This document shows positions 12,336-25,379 of a stretch of 64,000 bases of DNA, one piece after another. This stretch comes from Doryteuthis pealeii (lineage: Eukaryota; Mollusca; Cephalopoda; Myopsida; Loliginidae), in the NCBI GenBank assembly GCA_023376005.1, contig CM042163.1, positions 5,170,495 to 5,234,494 on the forward strand, given 5' to 3'. The first letter of the stretch is position 1, and the number at the start of each line of letters is the position of its first letter. The translations under genes and the position numbers were made by a program. The notes under the pieces are model-generated. The model did no database searches and was not told the origin of the DNA. It worked only from the letters and a program-made list of their open reading frames with translations.

Positions 12336-12367
12336 AACATTTGCTTTTTGGAGCATTGTTAAGTAAA

Positions 12368-12545
12368 AAATATTATTGCTTATATTTTTTTGAAGGCAAT
12401 TACCAGGCGTACATCGTATAAAATTCGATAATTATTGAAAATAATCATGACAAGTAAACTCGGCAAGATTATTTTCAATAATTATCGAATTTTATACGAT
12501 ATACGCCTGGTAATTGCCTTTAAAAAAATATAAACAATAATATAC
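12368..12545. mobile_element. Near-perfect palindromic MITE/foldback, 79-bp arms
   Basis: The left arm 12368-12446 and right arm 12467-12545 are inverse copies with very few mismatches (core GGCAATTACCAGGCGTA and its inverse TACGCCTGGTAATTGCC), separated by a 20-bp loop. (TA)n lies just outside on both sides, suggesting insertion into a TA microsatellite. No coding capacity. Confidence 0.8.
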
Positions 12546-12553
12546 TTTATTCA

Positions 12554-12602
<49 letters not shown>
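12554..12602. repeat. (TA)n microsatellite
   Basis: TA run right of the palindromic element. Confidence 0.95.
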
Positions 12603-12607
<5 letters not shown>

Positions 12608-12924
12608 ATTACACACACACATCATAAACTTAGTTACTTACCACCTCCAGAAGATTTTATTTTTACAATAACTTTTCCTGAAACAAACTTTATAAAGGGC
12701 CCTTGAAAATATCACTATTTTTATGGTTAATGATATTTTTTAAAAATCCTCTAATCTTATAAAATCAAATCTCAACTGTTTTCAGCTTCTTTCATTATTT
12801 AAAAAAACAAAACAAATGAAAATGAAATGAAAGTTTCCCTAGAAATTCTATTAATAAGCCTTATCTCTGATTCCAACTGAACAAAGAAGATACATAACAC
12901 TAATATTTCTTTTAATTAAACAAT

Positions 12925-13335
12925 CTATACAGTGTCCCCAAGATTGAACCTGCAGCACAGTGATAACTGTCACTTAGAACATGATCTCCATGTTTCTAAC
13001 ACATGTGGGCATGCCTACAAAGTCAGAAAACAGCATTGCTCACATGACTTTCGGAAACATTTTTTCACACTCAGAATTGCTGAGGCATGGAATAAGCTGC
13101 CCGCATCCGTTGTAGGCTGCCGAAACAATGCATCTTTCAAAGCCTCCATGCTTCCTGTAGTCCGCCAAAACTGTGCCTGATGCCCCTCTCCACACACATA
13201 CGTGCATATTATTGCTGTAAACTGTTCATGTTCCTGACACTAATACATTATTCTGTGTATTTGACATGAGACTTTGATGAGTTGTGGTGCACCTGAGTAC
13301 TGTACACAATAAATTTCATTCATTATTAAAGCGTC
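12925..13335 (+). mobile_element. LINE 3' end: best-preserved RT C-terminus of the 110-bp-unit family
   Basis: 12932-13180 reads as an 82-residue open frame (LEHDLHVSNTCGHAYKVRKQ.., then FRKHFFTLRIAEAWNKLPAS, VVGCRNNASFKASM). This follows the usual extreme C-terminus of Jockey/CR1-type reverse-transcriptase ORFs: a basic HDFRKHFFTLR segment, W-N-x-L-P, then an SFK motif. A single 3'-UTR unit follows and ends GTACACAATAAATTTCATTC. The upstream RT is absent (5' truncated), as expected for target-primed insertions. Not a host gene. Confidence 0.8.
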
Positions 13336-13639
13336 TCATTAGCAAAGAAAATCCCAGTTACATACAATACTTTAAAGGGAAGCAACTCACATTGAACATT
13401 GGAATACGTTGAAAGGAACCGTTTTGATTTACCATTGAGTTATAGAGAAAATAACACCATTTCATAAAGGGTTGGTTTTTTTTTTTTTTCAAATTGTTCA
13501 GTGAATGTGTTATCTTAAATTGTACATTTGTTTAAGAAATCTTTTTTAAATGTACAAAAATTGCAGCCACAAATTCCTATATACAATTATTTGGAGAAAT
13601 AAATATAACCAACTACATTTCTTAATCATAGCTAAAGTT

Positions 13640-13785
13640 TTTTTTTCTACTTCTTTCACATAGCTTTTAGAGTTGTTGAGGCATGAAATAAACTGTCTGC
13701 ATCCATAGTTGACTGTTGAAACACTGCATTTTTCAAAACCTCCATGCTTCCTGTAATTCAACACTATACCTGATACCCACTTCAT

Positions 13786-13841
<56 letters not shown>

Positions 13842-13945
13842 ACTGTATGCTATTCATTTTCCTGACATTAGTACATTATTCTATGTACTATACATGAGTC
13901 TTTGATGAGTTGTGGTGCACCTAAGCACTGTACACCATAAATTTA
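13640..13945 (+). mobile_element. LINE 3'-end fragment
   Basis: AGCTTTTAGAGTTGTTGAGG.., CTCCATGCTTCCTGTAATTC, then a CA/TA microsatellite replacing part of the 3' UTR, and an ending at GCACTGTACACCATAAATT. Confidence 0.75.
13786..13838. repeat. (CA)n(TA)n microsatellite inside a LINE tail
   Basis: Pure CA then TA, expanded from the ACACATACATGTATAT segment of the LINE 3' UTR. Confidence 0.9.
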
Positions 13946-14137
13946 GTTATGATATATCAACAGGTTTATAAAGGAAAAAAAAAAAACTTAATTGAAAATT
14001 GTGAATGAAATAAACCTTTTAATTGTCAAATCAGTCAAAGAGAAAAGGAAAATATTTAACAAATTATTCAATGAAGGACATAAAAAAAAAAAGGTAAGAT
14101 ACAAACATTTACTAATCCAATTTGTTTATTGCTAAGG

Positions 14138-14400
14138 GAGGCGCTCATTGTATAATGGTTATTGTCATAGGGAATGGATATGGTGACACAAGTTCAAATC
14201 CTGGTGGAGGCTTGTATTTCCCATAGCACTAATACCCTTGGGAAAGGTATGAATCCAACTATTCCCCCTGCAGCTATGGATAAGTAGGAGGGCAGAACAG
14301 GCTCTTTAACCCTCAAATGGCAACTAGTCTAGAAGGAAAACTCTGAATTCAAACCTCTGCTTAAAATTTGACTGTGTCACATCCTGCCTATACCAGAGGA
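14138..14400 (+). mobile_element. tRNA-derived SINE
   Basis: Head GCGCTCATTGTATAATGG.. with B box AAGTTCAAATCCTGG near 14190. The body has GCACTAATACCCTTGGGAA, AGGTATGAATCCAACTATTC and GGCTCTTTAACC. Other copies lie at 16,555-16,775 (plus) and 35,225-35,460 (minus). Confidence 0.65.
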
Positions 14401-14406
14401 GTTGGC

Positions 14407-14466
14407 GTGTGTGTGTGTGTGTGTATGTATATATATATATATATATATAATATATATATATATATG
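14407..14466. repeat. (TG)n/(TA)n microsatellite
   Basis: GT run followed by TA, at the 3' end of the SINE at 14138-14400. Confidence 0.9.
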
Positions 14467-14469
14467 AAT

Positions 14470-15365
14470 AAATAAAACAAGTTAGAACCTCAAAAATTCA
14501 TATTGCCATTTTAGGAAATATTTTACTGTTTGATTACATTTATGGAAAAATTTGTGCCCATAGAAAATGATTGATGGAATATATACAAAGGTCATTCAAA
14601 ACATTATAAGCCTAACCTAGAAAGTTTTTCACTTTTTCAATACTTTTTCAATGTCTTCAGAATATATTAACAAAAACCTATCACCTTGTCAACAGAAGTT
14701 GCTCGTTCAAACTTTTGGGGGGATGGGTGGGTGAAGAACCCAAATGTTTCAACAGTTTGCTTTGAATTAGGTTCAAGTTGGTAAACCAAAGTTTTATTAT
14801 GAGTTACCAATCAGCAGTGAAAATTCTATTACTCGTCAAAGTGAATCAAAAAAGTCGCTTTAATGTCAACCCTTTTCAGCTTGTGCTCTAGCATCAGTAT
14901 TTTGGGGGATCCACCTTAAAGACGGCTTGTTATCCTCTACAACTAATAATACCTAACTAACTAATACTTAACTAACTATACAAGTTAATAACTTATCTAT
15001 TGGCTGGATAGCAACAAAATAAAAATGGAGAATAGCATCAACTTGTTCATCCGTGGTTGAAGTTTTTAGCTGACCTGACCAAGGGTCATCTTTTATGTTG
15101 TCCCTATCCTGCTTGAATTCCACAACTTAATTCGTGAGTTACATAGGAAAGAGAGTCCTCACAAATTCCCCTTGGGTGTCATACCTTCCTTTTGCATTTA
15201 CTGACGGCTCTGGGCCTTGTTTTGTCCACTTTTAGATTTGTTACCTTTCACCTTTGTGTATGGGCCCCTCACTTTCACAGACAATTAAGACAGAAAGAAG
15301 TGGTAGTGTGTTGCTACAACAAAAATGTTCAGATACGGCTCTTCTTTCTGGGTAAGGCTTAGAAC
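14470..15365. other. Non-coding stretch, moderately complex
   Basis: No gene recognised. 14,870-15,250 is less AT-rich than average but gives no frame with known motifs. A short CTAACTAATACTTAACTAA repeat occurs at 14,950-14,985. Confidence 0.4.
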
Positions 15366-15369
15366 TTTT

Positions 15370-15950
15370 CAAATGACCCTTGTATATGTAATAGAAATAA
15401 TGAAATCTATTGCATATAGTGCTCAGGTGCAACACAAATCAAAAGGTTCACTTATAGTACATAAAATAATGTACTAATGTCAGGAATATGAATAGCATAC
15501 AGTAATAATATACATATATAAATGTGCATGGGGGTGGAGGGATATAAATAAATAAGTAAAGTTGGCAGAGTGGCCTATTGTCAATATTGGCCAGACAGCT
15601 AAGGCATCTATCCCCTTTTCGCTAGTGCTAGACCAGAGGGAGTATTTTTGCTGAGGTGGAGAGCCACACCTACCTTCAGTTTCCCACTTTACCGCATAGG
15701 TCAGATTATACAATCTGTGCTACTCATATGCTGAGTTGGCGGGGACCGGTATCGAACTCTGAACCTTGCGATTACTCTACCAACTGGGCTAAACCGGCCC
15801 CTAAGTGTTGTCAATTTATAAGAAGCATGGAGGTTTAGAAAGATGCAGTGTTTCAGCAGCCAACAACGGATGCAGGAAGTTTATTCCATGCCTCAGCAAC
15901 TCTGAGCGTGAAAAAATGTTTCTGAACGTCATGTGTAAGAGATAAGCTTA
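15370..15950 (-). mobile_element. LINE 3'-end copy interrupted by a SINE
   Basis: The 3'-UTR part is at 15,390-15,535 (ATAGTGCTCAGGTGCAACAC, GTACTAATGTCAGG, inverse). The coding remnant resumes at about 15,805 (AAGCATGGAGG..AGCAGCCAAC, TTTATTCCATGCCTCAGC, GTGAAAAAATGTTTCTG, inverse). The SINE at 15,540-15,806 sits between them, so the SINE inserted later. Confidence 0.8.
15540..15806 (-). mobile_element. tRNA-derived SINE nested in a LINE tail
   Basis: On minus the head reads GGGGCCGGTTTAGCCCAGTTGGTAGAG in tRNA style: A box TAGCCCAGTTGG, then B box GTTCGATACCGG, then CCAACTCAGCATATGAGTAG and a ~150-bp body. It ends in a TA/ATAAATA tail near 15,545. Same family as 36,170-36,410 and 40,045-40,275. 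Confidence 0.8.
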
Positions 15951-16554
15951 AGAGTTGACTTGAAAAGCTATTCAAATTACTGGCTAACAAACAAACCTTC
16001 ATTTAAAATGTATATGTATATATTAGCTATGGACTTTAAAGGACGAGTGATCATTTATTTTATTAATGATCGGATATAGAAAATAGTTACCAATAAGCTT
16101 AATCTTGCAGATCATTACACAAAATAACATTTTTAGTATTTTTTGTTTCTGGAAAGTTATTTCCCCAATTGCCAATGCTTAATGTAAATGGAAAAGTTAT
16201 ATTTTTCTCTTCAAATTTTGCATTTGTAACATAGGTGATGAAATTTGCAAATTTACCCATTTTCCAAAATATTACAGGTAGATTTGGTGCTGAGTAACAG
16301 ATTTTTTATTTTAAATAGCTTTCTAATATATATATATACACACCCACACCACTTTATTTCTAGCCGCCTATATGAATACATACTTATCTAAATCTATCAA
16401 GAGATGGTATCAAGAAGTCGCAAGCATTCTCCAAATGCATTCTGCTATACGTGGCCAATTTATCAAGATCTAAATTTTAAAAAGTACTCTTATGACAGCA
16501 TTTACTAAAATGTGTGAACATGCCAAAGTATATTTGGTGTGGGAGTGTGTGTGG

Positions 16555-16775
16555 GGGAGCATGGCGTAGTGGCTAATGTGCTGAACTGTGACATTATAGT
16601 AAGCAAGTTCAAACTCCAGTTGCACTATTACATTTACTTTCAGACTAATACCTTTAAGAAAGGTATAACCCCCCCCCCCCCAGCAATGGGTTAAATAGTA
16701 CCACAACTGTTCTACAAGAATGGGGGTTATTTAATAACAAAGCCAAAAGGTTGAGATGGTTTTTAACAACAAAAT
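16555..16775 (+). mobile_element. tRNA-derived SINE
   Basis: GGCGTAGTGGCTAATGTGC (A-box region) and GCAAGTTCAAACTCCAG (B box), then CTAATACCTTTAAGAAAGG and a C13 homopolymer. The body matches the SINE at 14138-14400. Confidence 0.65.
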
Positions 16776-16779
16776 CAAA

Positions 16780-19700
16780 CCAATCCACATTTCAAGATGG
16801 CTGTCAAGAATCAAGACAAACTCTAAGCACCTCATTTTAACAGCACTGAAAAAAAAAAAAAATCTCTAGAAGGCAATGTTTACCTGATTGAATAGTAAAA
16901 TTTTATACTAATTTTTTAATTTCTAATAGTATAGAAAAAAAAAAAAAAAATCAAATTTTTCATGAATCTCTTGCACGTTAATTTCAAATGAAATAAAATT
17001 ATTTGTTGATAATAGTAAGGAGGAATAGAGCCATCATCGATTTGCCCCCACCCCCTGCTTTGTGTATCCACTTCACTTCAGAAGAGTAAGACATTGAAGA
17101 TCCAAATTATAATTTCAGGGGTTTAGTTGGGGGCGGAGAAAACCCCAGACTACCTCCACCCTCAACCAAAAAGATTTCAGAGACTTGATCCTGATATTTT
17201 GGTCTAACAAATTTGAATGCCAAGCTTTTGACATCTCGGCTAAAAAGGTGGGAAATTTGTTAATTGAATGTGTGCAAGTTGCAAAACAGAAGAAGCATCA
17301 GCAACAAATTTCAAGATGGGTTTTACTTCTTTAGATCTGGTCTGTGTGGGAGGCAATTCTAATTGTCTGTAGAATATTTGGTCACAACATTGTGGAAGAG
17401 AAAGACATTAACTAATGTTGTTTAATGTTTAACAGATAATTAATCTCTTTTACTAGTCAATGTATTAGGGATTTTTTTTAAATTCATAAATTGGATTTAT
17501 GAACTTTTAAGATTTGATCAAGTCTGTACTAATCCATCAATTAAGATGTTTTTAAAATTGGAAATGATTTAGGAAAAACCTAAACTGATCTTAGATTTAG
17601 TTACATCTTAGATAAATCAAGTAATAAATAATTACATATTTCCAAAATCTGATATACAGAATATTTTTAATTAAAAAAATATATAAAACTTCTTAATTAC
17701 TGATTAAATTTGAGGTAAAAGTTGTATAAAATGAGTTATTTCCCTTTAATCTCCATCATTTAGTCTAACATTAGATCAAACAATATAAAAACAAAAAAGC
17801 TATTCAAGTAACAAAAATTGAAAAGAGCTTGTAAGCCATATTGCTCTATGGTAGACGTCCATTGTCTACAGAAATATTTTTAACAATCGAAATTACCTTG
17901 GCGAAAAAAAAAAAAAATCTCAATATACATATATTATAAGAGAATGAATTTTGGCTTCAAAATAGTTTTTATAGTTCAACATCAATAGCTAGAATATCAA
18001 TTTTCAGATATAAAGAGACAAAATATTTATTATTACTACAGTATTTGTCATATGCAGACTATGTCTTCCTCTTTTTTTTTTTTTTGAGTAAGGGTTGCAT
18101 AACAGATGATTGAAAAGGTTGCCATCCCTACATACAAGTTGCTTATAGCTACTCCCTTAACAGAAACACACTTTCTACTCACCTCCCAATAAAATATGCC
18201 ATGACCGAATAGACAACTTGTGACAAAGATACATTAGCCATTTAATTTAGGTGTGGAAGGGCAGATAAATCATCCATGCTATTCAATGAAAAATAAGGCC
18301 AAGCAGGCCATTTTTTACATACACACACACATTATATATATATATATTAGGGGTGCATTTTATTGTTACATCCTCCCCAAATACAACAGTTAGTGTAAAG
18401 CAACAGAAATGACAAGAAGAAGAAGTTTTCAAAAGAAAAAAAAAAAGCTCATGTTTTTTTTTTAGAAAATTAAAGATAATAGATTTAATAAAGAAAATTT
18501 GCAATTTTTTATTATTTAAAGACTGCAAAATGTTCCCCATGTGTTCTATTAATATACAAAGTATTATGAGGATAAAATAAAAATTTTCAAAGTTTTAAAA
18601 AACTTTTGGATGGTATTAAGCAGCAATAAACAACAAATGACTTAGATAAAAATGAATTAAACATTTCCTTATTAAAATATATTGATGACTTTTTATAAAT
18701 GATTCTCTTTAGAAAATGTAGTAATGCTTTTGATCTGGCTTGTCATGTTATATTTAGTAGTTTAAAAAAAAAAAAAAAGATGATTGCTTTATCACAAAAA
18801 AAAATCATCAGAGTAAAGATCAGAAAATGACGAGAGAATAGATATGTAGATGAAATTCATGTTATCCATTGGAATATCTAAACAAAATGGTTATGCTAAA
18901 TTCAGTAGGACAATCATTGAAATGGAAGCTGAATAGAAATTTTAGAAATAGGTTTAGATTTTTTTTTTTTAAACCAATGAAAACTGTATTTAGATTTATT
19001 TTGAAAAATAGAGCTGTGATTTGTTTGTGAATTGAATATATAATAGCCATATTGGGAAAAACTGAACAGATATATGTCTAGCGTGCACAAATGATTATTA
19101 ATGGGGGACAAAGGGAACAGAAATTAAAAAGGCCAAATTTGCATACAGAATAAAACTGTGCCAAGTGCAACATTCTAAATAACATAAGAATTTGATATCA
19201 GAGTAAATGAAAAAAAAATCAACTATTCAGGTGTGTGTGCGCAAATTCAGAAGATAACTCAGTGATTACATCTATTTTCAATAAACTTAAAAAAATTTTA
19301 AAAATCAAAATTATTCTAAAAGTTTATAGAATATTTTAAATGCAACACACAATAGATTGTATTGTTATTTATAATATTTTAAGTTTTTTCTTTTAAACTA
19401 AAGGCTGACAGTTTTGGGTTTTTTCTTGTATTTGCTAAAACTGTATTAAATCTTTCTAATATTGATAATTTGCAAATAAACTTTCAATTCATTTTAAGTT
19501 TAGACTATAAAGAGGAATTCAAAAATCGTTTGCCCATATAAAATGCAACTGGTATTGTTTACAGAAATGACTCGGTTTGAATGTATTTAAAGTTATCTCT
19601 TCATGCAATAGAAAGTGGATTTATTTTGTTTAACAATTACATCACTTTAGTTTTAAGTTTCATCAATATTTTCCTTAATTCAAAATAACTCGAGTGCAAT

Positions 19701-20085
19701 TTTTGTCCAACAATCACTGAATATAACATAACATCCATAAATTTATAAACAATTCTAAAATTTGTGTAATCTATGGATGACATTTACGTAAATACTGCAA
19801 TAAAATGTAGAAACCTTTCACTGTTAAAAATGGAGGAGGGATTTGAATTATAGTTTTTCTTTTTCTTTTTAAATAGAAATCACAAAATTAGGAAACATTT
19901 AAAGTTGTTGTCAAAATTTGAATAAATTTAAACTATTAATTTTTAAGACCACAAAAAAAGGTTCAAAATAAATAAATTTTTTAAACTACAAAAAGGTGAA
20001 GTAGAAAAACAATGCAGTCTTATTATAGAAATGTTTAGAGTAATAAATAAAAGTATTCTATTTATTTCTTTTTACTTAGAAGTTT
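16780..20085. other. AT-rich non-coding stretch
   Basis: No gene or classified element recognised. Short C-rich patches lie at 17,040-17,060 and 17,140-17,165, with many A and T homopolymers. 19,121-19,180 is a short dispersed repeat shared with 26,301-26,356. Confidence 0.5.
19121..19180 (+). repeat. Short dispersed repeat, copy 1
   Basis: AAATTAAAAAGGCCAAATTT, GCATACAGAA, ACTGTGCCAAGTGCAA and ATTCTAAA occur in the same order at 26,301-26,356. Confidence 0.7.
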
Positions 20086-20087
20086 GT

Positions 20088-20275
20088 TTTTTTCCAGGTA
20101 ATTATACAAGGATCCACTTTAAGCTGACCAAGAAGGTTTATTTTTCAACAGTCCCCTTTGCGGTCCACACACTTGTTCCATTGACGTTGCAGTGCTTGGA
20201 TCCCATTGGTCAAGAAAGCCATCAACAGAAGATATGAAGATCATCATATAAACTTTTCAGCCCACCAAAATACAT
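20088..20275 (-). pseudogene. Mariner-type transposase C-terminal remnant
   Basis: The minus strand reads AFLTNGIQALQRQWNKCVDR then KGDC, followed by a stop. This is the signature C-terminal segment of mariner transposases (family pattern: F..GI..L..RW.KC....GDY). The normally terminal Tyr-Val-Glu-Lys part is broken and no catalytic DDD/DDE part or TIR is seen nearby. It is a short fossil of a cut-and-paste transposon. Confidence 0.7.
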
Positions 20276-20279
20276 TGCT

Positions 20280-21370
20280 GCAAAAAGCAAATTAATATTC
20301 TTGAATATCTTCAGTGGAAAACTCATACAGAATATATTATTATGCTAAACATATTTCAGACATCAAAAGAAATTCTTAAATCTTTAGGATAATAAACACT
20401 CATTTTCTAATCAAGTAAAAAAATTTTTAAAAAAATAAGTTATTCATTTCCTATTCTTACAAGGAAGGAGACAAACTTTCTGATCAATTTATTTTACCTG
20501 CAATATATATATATATAGGTATAGATACATACATACACACAATTATTAAACCAACTATATTTTCAACAAAAACACAATGAAAACAGTCTTATAATAGGTC
20601 TGTAGACTTAACTAGACAATTTCAAATTACAAAACCCTTTTTCAATAACTGATAAAGTATAAAAAGGTATGAAAAGTGACAAAATTGGATTTTAAACAAA
20701 GAAATAGTTTTCATTGATGAGGCCAAATTAAAGTCGAAAAAAAAAAAAAAAAGAAAAAAGAAAGGATAAAAACAACTTCAAATCAAATAATGTATTACAA
20801 CACTCATTGTTGTTTCTGGAAAATGTTGTAAACAGGAGGGGGGGGGTTCTACAATAGTTATTAAATCATACCAATAATCTAGACAAAATACTGTTTGCAA
20901 AATTACTATTTAACTAATTTATTTTAATGCTCTCAAATTTTAATTATTCAGTCATCAATATTGTACAATTAGTTTTTTTTAACTTTTTTTTTTTAACTAG
21001 ACACATATCAGGTAAATGTAAAATAATTGTTTGCAATTTTAATTCAATAAAGTAAATAATTTCATAACATTTAGGTTGCCTAACAAATTCCCCTGCCACA
21101 TTGAGATGGATGACTCATTTTATCTATCTCAAGTGTCTACAATAATGTCAAAATATTGAAACCCTCAAAAAAGTTTTGTAGAGAAATAAAGTTTACTATC
21201 AAATCTTTTGGCAACACTTTTGTGATCTATTGACAGTGATGTTGCCAAAATAAAACGATAGCTATTGAGAAGGCGTTGGGCGTTTGAATTAAACAAAATT
21301 ACTTAGTCATACAACAGCAAGGGGAAATCATCACCAATTAAACAATCCATGATTGGTTAAAGAAATTTGA
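20280..21370. other. AT-rich non-coding stretch
   Basis: Nothing recognisable apart from a (TA)n run near 20,500, a CATA-type run at 20,525-20,540 and a G10 run near 20,840. Confidence 0.5.
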
Positions 21371-21474
21371 AACAGAATATTTATGTAAATGTTCAGAGAG
21401 AGAGAGAGAGAGACAATGAGTATTCAAAAAACAATTGGGTAGGAGCTTGTGTTGTGTTTATCTACAAAGCAACC

Positions 21475-21660
21475 AGAAATCCACATGGAAGGTTGGTGAG
21501 AATTTAAACACACCAGACTGTGTGGATTAATGTTGTGAGGGAGGTTGAAAATAATTCCTTGCACTCAGAAATCTGCATTGAAGGCTGGTGGGGAGTCCAA
21601 TTCCAGACTGATTGGATTCATCTTGTGAGGAGAGGTTGAAAAGGATTCCTCACAAATTGT
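21475..21660. repeat. Two-copy diverged tandem repeat, ~92-bp unit
   Basis: AGAAATCCACATGGAAGG..CCAGACTG..GGATTAATGTTGTGAGG..GAGGTTGAAA.ATTCCT at 21,475 recurs as AGAAATCTGCATTGAAGG..CCAGACTG..GGATTCATCTTGTGAGG..GAGGTTGAAA at 21,567. An AG microsatellite lies just before it at 21,396-21,412. Confidence 0.75.
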
Positions 21661-21664
21661 AGTT

Positions 21665-24600
21665 ATTGTCAAGTCTAAATGATCAAGACATTCAAAACGA
21701 ATGTTTTGATTTCTGTGCAGAAATATTCAGGTATTAGGAAGATGAACATTTAATTTATATCAATGTAAATTACAGTAATAAGTGTTTCTCTATGAAGCTG
21801 CATGGCATCGGTGTTAATATCTTAAATATTTTTTTTGTTTTTAAAGAAATTTCTTTTGTAGACAATTTATATATATAAGACATGTTTAACTTTGCCAACA
21901 CTAAATCAATTTTTCCCAAAAATGGAATATTCCCCATTGCTAACTATGTTTTCTTGTTTGTTTATAATGTAGAGATCTACAAAGTTTAATTGAACCTTTT
22001 TACCCAAAAGAGTAAGACACTTAGAGAGAAAATATTTAAAAGTACAAACTGCTAACAAAAATAAAATCTAATAAACTTTCCGTGGATGCAAATGAGAAAA
22101 ACAAAAAGGAAATGCTAATCATTTGGATTAATGATGGTAAATCAACATAAATAAAATTGGTAAAATATATTAAAATATCTCTTAGACGAAAAGAGTGTGA
22201 ATGAAAAAGAAATTATGGTAGATATTAAGGAAATAAGAGAGAAAAATAGATTTTATCATTAAATGTTTAAAGTATAAATCTGGTTGAATGAATGAAAAAT
22301 TTAATAAATATAAAATTTTGAAATAGTAAAAAGATTATGAAGCCTTTTGTCATTTTAAAATTATCATATTCGATATTTTTAGATAATCAGAACTACATTT
22401 TTTTTAAATTAACTAATTTCCATTTAAGCATTTCTTTTTAAAAACGAATCAAAACTTATTTTTTAAAATTAGGTTAACTTAAAGTGAAAACTAAAATTCT
22501 TGCAGCTTGAAACAGCAAAATTGATAATCAACAAGTCTGTAATGAAATCTAATTTATATAAAATCAATCAAATCTTTTTAAAAGTTTGTGTGCATGTGCA
22601 CAATATTTTGCAGACAAAATTCATAAATTCTAAAATAAATCACAAAATTTTCTGAAACCAGTTTTACAATCATACAAAAAGGTACCTCAGTTTTTTGGTA
22701 GTGACCTAATGTATTTATTCTATGATAGAATGTTTGTGTTTATATATCTAGCTCCCTCTATTCCTCCCCAATTCATTTTAATAAGTATGCATATAATGTT
22801 CTTAGTCATTACTTACTAGTGAGGCGAAAATTACTGTCAGTTGGAAATACACTGAATAATTAGTGAAGCATAAACAAGAAGTATTTTTTTATTTAATGGA
22901 ATAAAAATCGTTAAGAGAAAGAAATTTTTTTCCTCCCTTTTAGACCGACAACTTTTTTTTTATATGAACAGGGTTGATTTATTCCTTATCTAAGTAGTTT
23001 GTAGAATGAAGTTTTTAAGAGATTTAACATTGGTATAAAAATTTTAATTTTAAAATTTAGAAAATATTTTTTTTCAGTCTCTAAAACAGCAAAGCTTATT
23101 TGTTGTCAGGGGTAGACCTTCAGAGGAAATTTTGGAAGTATTTAAAAGGCAAAATATCTTAAGTAAATTAATTCAATATCAAGATAATACATTTAAAAAA
23201 GCTTTTATCAGTTATCAGTTGAATATTTATCTGAATCTTTAAATGTATAATGTTCAATCTATATAATTAGTTTTCAATACTAAATTAAGTGCATTGACAA
23301 TTATATTTAAAAATAAAAATGTCTGAATTAGACTAGTCTTATTGATTTAACTAGGTAGGGAAAAATCTTACTAAAATTTTACTTTCATCTCTTAAAATAT
23401 GCAATAATTTTTAGATATTTCTATTTGTTCAATTTGAAGATTTGAATTTTAGGCATGAATAAACTTTGGCCTTAATATTTTTTTCATTTTCAGGAGGAAT
23501 TAGCAGATTCTAAAAAACATCACCCCATGTAAAAAAAAAAAAGAAATTTTTTTTTCTTTAAAAAATTACATCTTTTATTGAAATTTTAATTTTAGAGGGA
23601 AATTTCTGCTATAAAATAAACTCTTTTGATACATTATTTACATCCTGAGTTTTGAGATTTCAAATAATTTGGAAGAGTTATTGTGATTCCATATTTTAAT
23701 AAATTTACCTTGAATCAGCAAATGTCATGCAAAATATAATTTGGTAAAATAAAAAAAAAAGTAATTTCCTTTTGCTACTTTTCAAAATAATTATAAATAT
23801 TGAACATTAAATTAAAAATGTTATTCTTATTCAGGACTCGTCTTTTCAAAATTAATAATGATGTCCCTTTATTGAGAGACTTTTGTTTTTCAATTTCATT
23901 ATGGGATATATAAATATAAACTGACAAATTACTCAATCTTACACTTTTTGTCAAGTCTTTAAGTTTTAAAACAAATTTTACAAGCATCATGCTTTTTAAG
24001 ATCAGGGGGGGGGGGGGGAGGGAGAAAAAAAAAAAAAAAAAAAAACCCTAATCAGCTTAAAATTCAAACAATCCCTAGTTGGATTTTATATTATTACAAA
24101 TTTTATAATGGTAATTATGAACACCAAATTTGAAGTGTTACATTAAAAATGAATTTGTTTGCTTTTTGAAATTATGTATTCTAAGACAGACTAATCACCT
24201 TAACAGAGATTTGTGTAAAAATTGTCAGTTTCTTAAGTAGAAATAATACAATGAATTAAATATGTCTTAATGCTGAAGTGGTTTTTCTTTAATAAAAGTC
24301 AAAATGATGCACATTTTTAAACAAATTTCAAGAAACGTACAAGGAGGAAGTATTATTTTGTTCTTTTTATTATGAATTTATGTTAATGAATAAAATATGA
24401 ATTTTCCTCATTTAGTTAGAAACTTTAAGCCATAATTACAACTCTGAAATGTAAACAAATTTAAATTTGCATGACAAAAAAAGAAAAAGTTAACAGATGA
24501 AATTTGTTTAAAAGCAATAAATGAGGATCCGAGTTAATTCTTTGCAACCTTTTTTTGGCCTAAATGTTGGGTGCAAAAAAAAAATAATTAAGGCACGGAT

Positions 24601-25370
24601 GGTTAAGAACAGGAATTCTTCTAAAATAAACGTAAAATCTTAGGGGAATTATTCTTAAAACTTTCCTTACTTAGAAAAAGGTTTTCAGAGATGAAAGTAA
24701 AAATGAAATTTAAGTTAAAAATAAATTGAATGAAAATATTCAAGTTTACATCATAATGATTACTGAAGTAATTTTCTCAAATAAAGGGGAAAAAAACTGA
24801 TTTAAGTCATTAAAAAAAGGTACCAAATATCAGTTTCTACAAAGGGTTAATTTAAGAGTAAATTCTTTAAATAAGAGGTACTCATTAGCTATGGATTCCT
24901 AGATTTTCACTTACCTTTTCATAGGCAAGAAAATCTTATAAGTTTCAACACTTGTACCATTCCAGTGGGTTTGTTTTCCTTTCACAAATATTACATTTAA
25001 TTAATCATGTCCTGTTATTAAAGTGAGAGATTGGTAAGTTTTAGAAATTAGTTTAGTTTTTAACTTATTATTTCCATTCTATTTAAGCCAACATTGTCTG
25101 TTTTTTTTGCACAAACTATTTTTGGAAACAGCCTTTCATTGCTAACTCGGTAATTCAAAGATTTCAGCTAAATTATTGTAAACTTGATTGATATAACAAA
25201 ATAATTGTATAGTAAAAAATTCAGGTTAAATGAATGAATGAAAGGCTTAAAATAACAAAGATGGATTTCAAAGATTATTTATGGAATTTTAAATGTTGTG
25301 TAGGTAGCACTCTTTATAGTCTTGAATTGTTTTGTTTGTCTAAGTGAAACACACAATTTGTGAGAAAGTG
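21665..25370. other. AT-rich non-coding stretch
   Basis: No gene or classified repeat recognised. It contains a G-run/A-run block at 24,005-24,045 and no protein-like frame. Confidence 0.5.
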
Positions 25371-25379
25371 AAAGTAAAA

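Noticed and set aside
12188..12421. 77-codon plus frame spanning two TA tracts
   Set aside because: It is a TA-repeat translation that runs into the palindromic element.
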